A stretch of 5,169 bases of DNA from contig DAUV01000020.1 of the NCBI GenBank assembly GCA_002505325.1, positions 4,900 through 10,068 of the forward strand. Reading direction: 5' to 3'. Source of the stretch: Euryarchaeota archaeon UBA623. GTDB lineage: Archaea > Thermoplasmatota > Poseidoniia > Poseidoniales > Thalassarchaeaceae. The translations under genes were made by a program, and so were the position numbers. How positions within the stretch are numbered: the stretch's first letter is position 1; the number at the start of each line of letters is the position of its first letter. The notes below the pieces were generated by a model. It saw only the letters and a list, made by a program, of their open reading frames with translations. It ran no database searches and was not told the origin of the DNA. This document shows positions 1 through 5,169 of this stretch, piece after piece.

Positions 1-329
1 AAACTGCTCGTCAGTGGGTCGATTTCGGAGCGTGGACCGGGGCCTATACCGAGCATGGTGACAGTTCCTGCAGGAATCTCTGTGTGACCAGCGTCCGTCA
101 CCATATAGCACACCAATCCACAGACTCGAGCATCTCCGAACAATCTCTTCAGTGATTCCAGATCAGGAGTTTCGCAGACTATCTTCCTCGCTCCTTCACT
201 CATGTAGCGCTTGAGCATCCTTGGCTGTTCACGCTTGGCCTTCAGTACACATTCAGCCACCGCATGACCGCATTGGGCTGCAAGCTTGCCCCTAGAGAGT
301 TTTAAGTCACTACGAGTGACCATCACCAT
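1..329 (-). CDS. pth2: Peptidyl-tRNA hydrolase, Pth2 family (3' end cut by window edge)
   Basis: This is the archaeal/eukaryotic-type peptidyl-tRNA hydrolase, a cytoplasmic enzyme that cleaves the ester bond of peptidyl-tRNA released from stalled ribosomes and so recycles tRNA. I translated it by hand: 109 complete codons plus two bases are visible, with no stop. The N-terminus MVMVTRSDLKLSRGKLAAQ carries the family's first strand and the GK-x-AAQ-x-x-HA motif (K15, Q19, H22). The second hallmark, DAGHTEIPAGT (D79 to T89), is followed by the C-terminal LGIGPGP segment (residues 93-99). Archaeal Pth2 is about 115-120 residues long, so only the last few residues should be missing. ATG at 329 is preferred because the coding frame has no nearby upstream start and residue 1 aligns with family N-termini; ATG at 323 is an alternative. 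It starts 7 bp after the stop of the transporter gene, with no clear Shine-Dalgarno, which suggests cotranscription and translational coupling. The family call is secure. Confidence 0.93.
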   Translation of the reverse strand, partial: MVMVTRSDLKLSRGKLAAQCGHAVAECVLKAKREQPRMLKRYMSEGARKIVCETPDLESLKRLFGDARVCGLVCYMVTDAGHTEIPAGTVTMLGIGPGPRSEIDPLTSS

Positions 330-336
330 TGTAATC

Positions 337-1032
337 TCAGATTCTGCTTGAGACAGGGTCCCTCACCGCCATTGGAGTAGGGGGTGCAATATGTCTGGTC
401 ATGATTTCGCTGAGAGGATTAGCCAGCCACGCGACAAAGACAACGTTACCAACTGCATGCAGTAGGTCGTACGGAATGCCGGTCATCAGATAGACCAGAA
501 ACACCTCACTACTGAGTGAGTGAAGTGCACTGAGTGATACTATCCAATCGAATGCAAAGGCCGAGACGGCGGCCAGTCCAGCAAGAGTTGGAATCATCAT
601 GCGACCGTTGATGTAGAGTCGATTCGATAGGGTCGCACCCGCAATCCCCACGGCGGACCATCCGACGGCCTGGTAAAGTGACCACAGTCCGTGTCCCAAA
701 AGCATGTTCGAGCACAGAGCCACTGCCACCGCCAGAGCAATAGCGCGGGGGGCACCGAAATGGATACCAGCCAGCAGCACGATGACAGTAACTGGTTGAA
801 CATTGGGTATCGGATCTAGGAGTATACGTCCTGAGACTGCAAACGCACCCAAGAGAACGAGGATGACTAGGTCGCTTCCAGAGGACAATTTCTGTTCTGC
901 CCTCCACAGCGCCCATCCAATCAATGAGAGCATTATGAGGTTGATTACGAGCATACCTTGAGGTCCAAGTGCTACTGCGTGTGCATCGAACATGTGCGCC
1001 CCTCTACTAGTGAGATTAAACTTGCACTTCAT
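337..1032 (-). CDS. ECF transporter S component (vitamin-type substrate-binding membrane protein; cobalamin suspected)
   Basis: This is an integral membrane protein of 231 residues from this start, with 6-7 hydrophobic segments at roughly 28-44, 54-68, 80-93, 97-112, 120-135, 147-170 and 176-205. Three motifs recall the S components of energy-coupling factor vitamin importers: R-I-L-L-D-P-I-P-N-V-Q-P-V-T (69-82), GHGLWSLYQ (113-121) and PYDLLHAVGN (187-196). S components bind a vitamin or metal and need an EcfT protein and two ATPases to transport it; none of those is encoded here. The substrate cannot be read from the sequence. The preceding DUF4430 gene makes cobalamin the favoured guess, which is inference. 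The start is uncertain: GTG at 1068 overlaps the upstream gene by 17 bp; ATG at 1032 has an AGGA five bases ahead; ATG at 993 has GAGG(GG) five bases ahead and a TATA-like TTTAAT about 25 bp upstream. I chose 1032. The gene ends 7 bp before pth2. Family call fairly sure, substrate unsure. Confidence 0.8.
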   Translation of the reverse strand: MKCKFNLTSRGAHMFDAHAVALGPQGMLVINLIMLSLIGWALWRAEQKLSSGSDLVILVLLGAFAVSGRILLDPIPNVQPVTVIVLLAGIHFGAPRAIALAVAVALCSNMLLGHGLWSLYQAVGWSAVGIAGATLSNRLYINGRMMIPTLAGLAAVSAFAFDWIVSLSALHSLSSEVFLVYLMTGIPYDLLHAVGNVVFVAWLANPLSEIMTRHIAPPTPMAVRDPVSSRI

Positions 1033-1051
1033 GGTTGTCCTGCATATGGCC

Positions 1052-1603
1052 TCACCAAGTGTCCACACGCCATGTGATAACGCTATCAGAATCTAATTCC
1101 AATTCAGTAATCCCAATCATTGAGAGTGCTCCATTATGGTAGAGTGACCAATATGCACCACTGAAATTTCCCGACATCTGACTGGGATCAACTCCCGCTA
1201 TTGAGTCGACCATTAGCCCGAGCGAGTATTGCGTGATGTTCAGTAGGAAAGTGTCCCCAGTGGAATTGATTGCGGCGTTGAGTAGAGACCAGCCATTGTC
1301 GTGACCAGAAAATCCGCCGATGCATGCTCCGGTTTCGTTCCATTCAACGTCACTCATGAACTCGGTCCCATCGTAATCTATGTGTGTGCGACCTTGGTCA
1401 AAGTCCTCGGGTGCCTCGGCTTCGGGGAAGTGGATGCAAACGACTTGTTGACCATCCCAAATATCGGGTAGGCCAAAGTGTGGGTCATCTTCCTCATCAA
1501 CCAACTCTGCGGTCATCCTAGCCCACTCAGTACTGATTTTAGGGAATGATACCAGTAGCAGAACAAGTATTCCCAGTGAGATTGGTTTCAAAGAGTCGGA
1601 CAC
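1052..1603 (-). CDS. Exported, membrane-anchored DUF4430-domain protein (transcobalamin-C-like fold)
   Basis: This protein of 183 residues has a short N-terminus with one Lys (K6), a hydrophobic stretch at about 7-20 that looks like a signal anchor or signal peptide, an acidic linker (about 31-50, rich in Asp and Glu) and then a beta-rich domain. There is no lipobox cysteine. The C-terminal half (about 100-183) resembles DUF4430: NGWSLLNAA near 103-111, then AYWSLYHNGAL (150-160), a Gly-Ile pair, and LDSDSVITWRVD at the end. DUF4430 is related to the C-terminal beta domain of transcobalamin and intrinsic factor, which caps cobalamin; this is knowledge of the family, not proof of ligand here. 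Two cysteines (C56, C94) could form a disulfide. Four N-x-S/T sequons (N89, N113, N122, N146) fit an exported archaeal glycoprotein. The start is GTG at 1603, because an in-frame stop lies just upstream at 1628-1630; TTG at 1591 is an alternative. It lies directly before the ECF S component, so a ligand-capture role for that transporter is plausible. Confidence 0.75.
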   Translation of the reverse strand: MSDSLKPISLGILVLLLVSFPKISTEWARMTAELVDEEDDPHFGLPDIWDGQQVVCIHFPEAEAPEDFDQGRTHIDYDGTEFMSDVEWNETGACIGGFSGHDNGWSLLNAAINSTGDTFLLNITQYSLGLMVDSIAGVDPSQMSGNFSGAYWSLYHNGALSMIGITELELDSDSVITWRVDTW

Positions 1604-1640
1604 GGAGCCTGAAGTCAGTTGAATCGGTTATTGAACAATC

Positions 1641-3743
1641 CTAGTCACCCAACTCTAATATTTTCTTACGCAGGGCCTCGCTCACAGTTTTGCCATCGGC
1701 TGAACCGCCTAGCTTCTGCATCACAGCACCCATTAATGGACCCATAGCACCCATGCCACGTTCCCCAATCATATCCATGTTCTCAGAGATTACCTCTTCG
1801 ACCGCAGTCTCAACCGCCCCCATGTCGGCCGGAGTGAACCCGGCTTCCTCAGCCTGCTGTGCAAACCACTCCAGCCGCTCCTTGAACTCGATATCAGTGG
1901 AGGACGGCCCTTCCAGCCAGAGCCTGCGAGCCAGAGGGACTAGTCCATCGCGTGTGATGATGTCTTCCTCACGCGCATGCACAACTAGTGTGAGCACTGG
2001 CCATGGGACCTTTGATTCGTTGTGTCCGGTGCCTTCCGCTATGTCTGCACGAGTGTTGTCGAGAATCGCTGAGGCCCATGCCTTGGCTGGAACCGGTGGG
2101 CATCCACATAGCCCCCCTTCAACTCCCATAATCAGAACATCATCCATCTCAGAGCCAAGGATAGCTTCCATCTGATTCTGGGACAGTTCGATATTCTGTA
2201 GCCGCTCGCGCCTCTGCTCCGTACTCAGTGGCAGGTTTTCTCGGATGTCGTCCCAGTGCTCGACAGATACCTTCAGAATCGGGATGTCGGTCTCAGGATA
2301 CATCCGAGCTCCACCGGGAAGTGGTCTCATAGCTGTCGTCGTTCCATCAGCGGGCTGCCCCTTCTGGATTACGACATTGCGAACCTCTCGAGGGATTCTG
2401 TGATAGGCACCTCTGGCACGCTCAATTACTGCTTCCAGAGCAAGTTCCGACTGCCATGCTGGAGCGACGCACAGCACGAAGGCATCAGGCTCCTCCAATG
2501 AGAGTGTCTGGCGGACCTCTGCTACCTCGGTTTCTGATATTCCGTAAGCAGGTAACTCGTCCGAGTGGAAGATTCCGGCAACACCGGCTAGTCTCGCTGC
2601 GCTGGCGAGTTCTCTGCCAAGCCGAGGAAGTTGTGCTCCATCACCGTCGAATTGTTTGCTTCCAATCTTACCAGCGAAACCAGAAAGCGCTACTCCCTGT
2701 ACTCGCGAGCCTGTGGAGAGTGAAGCACGCACCATCTCTGACTCGCAGGCTGCGAAACATCCTGAGAGATCATGAATATTGAGAGAGAGACGGGATGTTG
2801 CCGCGACGGACACTCTATTTTCGACAGGAATATTGTCGTCGTCCCTGTCTGGGGGTAGAGGAGGTAGGTTGGCCTCACTGCGGAGCTCGTTGGCGAGCCG
2901 ATACATGTACAATTGTCGTGCCATCTCAAGACTGATTATTCTCGGGATCCAATCAAGGTCCTGACATCCCTTGATCTCAACACGGTCTCCACAGGCGATG
3001 CTCACATTGAGATCCTGTCTGATTGAACCCAATCCCCTCCTAACTCTGCGAGTGTCCCTCAGAAGGGTGCCCAGAGTTAGTGCGGTCTCCTTGGCGTGCT
3101 CAGGAGTCTGCACATCGGGGGCTGTAGCGACTTCGACTAGCGGCATACCGAGTCTGTCGAGGGTGTAGAAGACCGTCTCTCCCGATGAGGAGGACTGGGT
3201 ATCCAGTTTCCTCGCTGAGTCTTCCTCTAGGCATATCACATCCACACCAACCGCACCCGAGGGGGTGTCAACCACACCATCGGTAGCGATGAGTGTGGTG
3301 CGCTGGAAACCACTAGTGTTAGATCCATCCACTACCGTCTTGCGCATAGCTTGGAGAGCAGCGACTGGTTTCGCATCCATCATCGCAGCCATGGTGAGCA
3401 CCACATCGACTGCATCGTCATCGTGCTCAAGGGGAGGGGCCTCGTCCATCTCAATTAATCCGGCGTTGGGAGACTGGACATATACGAAGGATCGGTTCCT
3501 CCTATGCTCGAAGCGGGCAGCGATGTCAATCTGACCCGCCTCGCCCCTAGAAGCCCGGAGGCGGCGACTCGAGCGGGGCCAGTCATCTGGCACCTCTTCG
3601 ATTCCATAATCGAATAGATTGCTCGGCATCCTCGAGTGCAACTTCCCGGTGGCCAGTTGCTGATGAATCTCCAAACCACACATGAATCCAAGAGCGGGCG
3701 GGTCGAGTTCCTGGGGATTGCTGATATCGCCCCGCGGCTCCAT
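1641..3743 (-). CDS. gatE: Glutamyl-tRNA(Gln) amidotransferase subunit E
   Basis: GatE binds Glu-tRNA(Gln), phosphorylates the attached glutamate with ATP and, with ammonia supplied by GatD, converts it to Gln-tRNA(Gln). It is archaea-specific and cytoplasmic. From this start the protein has 700 residues. The GatB/GatE cradle shows GLEIHQQL (23-30), DGSNTSGFQRT (139-149), EEDSARK (173-179), LDRLGMPLVEVAT (195-207) and GLGSIRQDLNVSI (237-249). An AspRS-like GAD insert, the feature that separates GatE from GatB, occupies about 310-430 (including GIFHSDELPAYGI). The cradle then resumes with RMYPETDIP (480-488). A helical, YqeY-like tRNA-binding tail ends with GERGMGAMGPLMG (660-672) and an ADGKTVSEALRKKI stretch. 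Known GatE proteins are nearer 620-640 residues, so this one is long, partly through an N-terminal extension of about 20 residues and an Asp/Pro-rich linker near 293-307. ATG 3743 is preferred over ATG 3749 because of the ribosome site spacing. The partner gatD is not in the window. Stop is TAG. Confidence 0.95.
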   Translation of the reverse strand: MEPRGDISNPQELDPPALGFMCGLEIHQQLATGKLHSRMPSNLFDYGIEEVPDDWPRSSRRLRASRGEAGQIDIAARFEHRRNRSFVYVQSPNAGLIEMDEAPPLEHDDDAVDVVLTMAAMMDAKPVAALQAMRKTVVDGSNTSGFQRTTLIATDGVVDTPSGAVGVDVICLEEDSARKLDTQSSSSGETVFYTLDRLGMPLVEVATAPDVQTPEHAKETALTLGTLLRDTRRVRRGLGSIRQDLNVSIACGDRVEIKGCQDLDWIPRIISLEMARQLYMYRLANELRSEANLPPLPPDRDDDNIPVENRVSVAATSRLSLNIHDLSGCFAACESEMVRASLSTGSRVQGVALSGFAGKIGSKQFDGDGAQLPRLGRELASAARLAGVAGIFHSDELPAYGISETEVAEVRQTLSLEEPDAFVLCVAPAWQSELALEAVIERARGAYHRIPREVRNVVIQKGQPADGTTTAMRPLPGGARMYPETDIPILKVSVEHWDDIRENLPLSTEQRRERLQNIELSQNQMEAILGSEMDDVLIMGVEGGLCGCPPVPAKAWASAILDNTRADIAEGTGHNESKVPWPVLTLVVHAREEDIITRDGLVPLARRLWLEGPSSTDIEFKERLEWFAQQAEEAGFTPADMGAVETAVEEVISENMDMIGERGMGAMGPLMGAVMQKLGGSADGKTVSEALRKKILELGD

Positions 3744-3751
3744 AGTCATCG

Positions 3752-3757
3752 ACCTTC
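3752..3757 (-). promoter_or_regulatory. Probable Shine-Dalgarno for gatE
   Basis: On the minus strand the bases read GAAGGT, five of six matching GGAGGT. The site lies 8 nt ahead of ATG 3743 but only 2 nt ahead of ATG 3749, so it favours the second of two in-frame starts (which lie two codons apart). It sits in the short spacer after mcm, so gatE could be translated independently from a shared mcm-gatE transcript. Confidence 0.4.
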
Positions 3758-3780
3758 AGAGGAGGGTTCGTTCAATAGAC

Positions 3781-5169
3781 TCATGGGAATGAATACACGT
3801 CGTTGCGAGGACTGAACACCAAGCCGCTCTCCCGGAGGTGGGCTAGGACATCGTCGACCTTTTCCTCAGGAATCTTTCTGACCGAGGCTCTGTTGTGTAT
3901 CTCCGTGATGTGCGCTGTCCCATCGCCCTCAGAGCAGATATCCCTGATGATGCTACGAACCATGGTATTGGTAGCACGTGCGCTGGCGGAGACTCCTGAG
4001 TAGAGCTCTGACTCATCCTCAATTCCGGACTCATCCCTCCAGTGCCTGAATACTGCGAGAGCCACCCTCGCATCCTCGGAAGAGGCTGTTTCCCTGAGAT
4101 GCATCCGAGCGTGGGCCTCAGTAAGACGGATGAGTGCCTCAAGAGCGCGGGCTGTGATTGGTATGACCTCAGACTCCCCCATCTGATCATCACGCCCGTA
4201 GGACTGGCGTTCATTAGTGTAGTAACTGAGTATCTCGGCTCTGGCGTTTTCATCGAGGTCAGGGTGGATGTTACGCTTGGCGTAGGCGATGTACTTACGA
4301 AGAAACTCGAGGGTGAAGTGTTCGGTCTTATCGACACCAGTGGCGAATATCTGATCCACCTGCTCCTCAGTGGGATCGAGGTCGAGGGCTTCCTCAATCT
4401 TGGACTCGCTGACTCCTTGGGTCCTCATATCCAAAATGTGCCGGGCAATCCTCTCGTCGTCCTCGACCCTGACCTCATCCCTAATCATCCATATGATATC
4501 AAAACGAGAGGCCAGAGGCGGTGGCAGACCTGTCTCGTTGTAAGAGCGCATGACGCTCTGATTTGGCCCTCTTTTGGAGAATCTCCCTTCTTTGGGATTC
4601 GCCGCGGCAAGGATTGAGCATCTGGATGGGAGAGTAGCGGTGATTCCGCCCTTGGCGACATGTATCTCCTGCTGTTCCATAGCAGGATGCATGACCTTCC
4701 TGTCCTCATCACTAATCTTGTCGAACTCGTCGATTGCCGCCAAGCCTCTATCGGACAGAGGTAGGACGCCGGCCTCCAAAGCGAATCTGCCATCTCCGAA
4801 AGCATCTCTGACTGCAGCCGCGGTCAGACCGGCTCCTGAAACCCCTCCTCCAGAAGCCAATTTTCCGCGTGGAGAGAGTTTTGACATGTAATTCAGGACT
4901 TGGGACTTAGCCACACCAGGGTCACCCATCAGTAGGATGTGTATATCTCCTCGTGTTCGGGTCCTGTCGGGGTTTATTCTAGACACGCCTCCAAACAACT
5001 GTAGAGCCAACGAGCGCTTGACATAGTGCATCACTCCAGTAGCAAACACCGATGGTGCTATCGATTGCTGCATGAGCCTCATCAGGTCATCCCTTCGGGA
5101 GATTTCGAGAATCTCATCCCTGTCCTCTTCACTGATTTGGATTTCGTTGAATGGGATGCTCTCATGCTC
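3781..5169 (-). CDS. mcm: Minichromosome maintenance (MCM) replicative helicase, C-terminal part (5' end cut by window edge)
   Basis: This is the ATPase and C-terminal part of the archaeal hexameric replicative DNA helicase that unwinds DNA ahead of the fork. The frame is open to the right edge, giving 462 visible residues; the Met at 5082 is internal. The N-terminal oligomerisation, OB-fold and zinc region is off the window. In visible numbering the motifs are: Walker A GDPGVAKS (82-89, Lys88), Walker B I-DEFDK (Asp147, Glu148), the pre-sensor-1 hairpin with VAKGG (Lys173), sensor 1 AAANP (Asn191), arginine finger ASRFD (Arg222), a sensor 2 helix ITARALEALIR (Arg341) and a C-terminal winged helix (about 400-462). 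All catalytic residues are present, so it should be active. The helix-2 region reads LASGGGVSGAGLTA (about 104-116), where many archaeal MCMs have a Gly-Lys followed by Ser residues, a mild divergence. No intein interrupts Walker A. It is the first visible gene of the run, and gatE follows within about 37 bp. Confidence 0.95.
   Translation of the reverse strand, partial: EHESIPFNEIQISEEDRDEILEISRRDDLMRLMQQSIAPSVFATGVMHYVKRSLALQLFGGVSRINPDRTRTRGDIHILLMGDPGVAKSQVLNYMSKLSPRGKLASGGGVSGAGLTAAAVRDAFGDGRFALEAGVLPLSDRGLAAIDEFDKISDEDRKVMHPAMEQQEIHVAKGGITATLPSRCSILAAANPKEGRFSKRGPNQSVMRSYNETGLPPPLASRFDIIWMIRDEVRVEDDERIARHILDMRTQGVSESKIEEALDLDPTEEQVDQIFATGVDKTEHFTLEFLRKYIAYAKRNIHPDLDENARAEILSYYTNERQSYGRDDQMGESEVIPITARALEALIRLTEAHARMHLRETASSEDARVALAVFRHWRDESGIEDESELYSGVSASARATNTMVRSIIRDICSEGDGTAHITEIHNRASVRKIPEEKVDDVLAHLRESGLVFSPRNDVYSFP

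Noticed and set aside
509..916. Alternative minus-strand frame of 135 codons inside the transporter gene
   Set aside because: It is Arg/Cys/Ser-rich, overlaps the S-component motifs in another frame and has no independent support.
1604..1640. Spacer between gatE and the DUF4430 gene, checked for a promoter or terminator
   Set aside because: Only a 3-bp imperfect palindrome (GTTCAATAAC on the minus strand) and no poly-T run or convincing TATA box. I would not call a site.
1690..2175. Open frame of 161 codons on the plus strand opposite gatE
   Set aside because: It is Ser/Pro/Ala-rich low-complexity translation antisense to the conserved YqeY-like tail of GatE, typical of a shadow frame.
3843..4397. 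Alternative minus-strand frame of 184 codons overlapping mcm
   Set aside because: It is out of frame with the well-conserved helicase sequence over its whole length and resembles no family I know.
4042..4617. Open frame of 191 codons on the plus strand opposite mcm
   Set aside because: It lies wholly antisense to the mcm ATPase core, whose Walker B, sensor 1 and arginine-finger motifs are intact. Its translation shows no recognisable domain and is best explained as a shadow of the real codon pattern.
4990..5082. Met codon at 5082 as the start of mcm
   Set aside because: The frame stays open to the window edge, and the upstream residues (ISEEDRDEILEISRRDDL) match the linker that precedes SIAPS in archaeal MCMs, so this Met is internal.

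Overview
The window reads as a compact, one-directional stretch of an archaeal chromosome. Five protein genes all lie on the minus strand, in the transcription order mcm -> gatE -> DUF4430-type exported protein -> ECF transporter S component -> pth2. The archaeal assignment rests on an archaeal/eukaryotic-type MCM helicase, on GatE (the archaea-specific subunit of the GatDE tRNA amidotransferase) and on a Pth2-type peptidyl-tRNA hydrolase. Moderate GC, acidic proteins and this gene style fit a mesophilic marine euryarchaeon of the Marine Group II/Poseidoniales kind. That lineage call is an inference from impression, not something the sequence proves.

Layout from high to low coordinates. From the right edge to 3781 is the C-terminal part of mcm, cut by the window edge. 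After about 31-37 bp comes a complete, long gatE (about 3743-1641). After 37 bp comes a gene for a membrane-anchored, exported protein with a C-terminal DUF4430 (transcobalamin-C-like) domain (1603-1052). Then comes a six- to seven-helix ECF-type substrate-binding membrane protein (stop at 337; start 1068, 1032 or 993). Seven bp further on is pth2 (329 to the left edge), which lacks only its last few codons. No stretch longer than about 60 bp is without a gene. I see no RNA gene, mobile element, CRISPR array or large repeat.

Three of the genes are housekeeping information-processing genes: replication helicase, Gln-tRNA formation and peptidyl-tRNA recycling. Between them sits a two-gene unit that looks like a micronutrient uptake module: an extracytoplasmic DUF4430 protein that could capture ligand, and an ECF S component that could move it across the membrane. 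By analogy with transcobalamin and the cobalamin-type S components, vitamin B12 or a related corrinoid is the leading guess for the substrate. No ECF ATPase or EcfT gene is visible, so the energising module would have to be encoded elsewhere. This pair is the most interesting content of the window.
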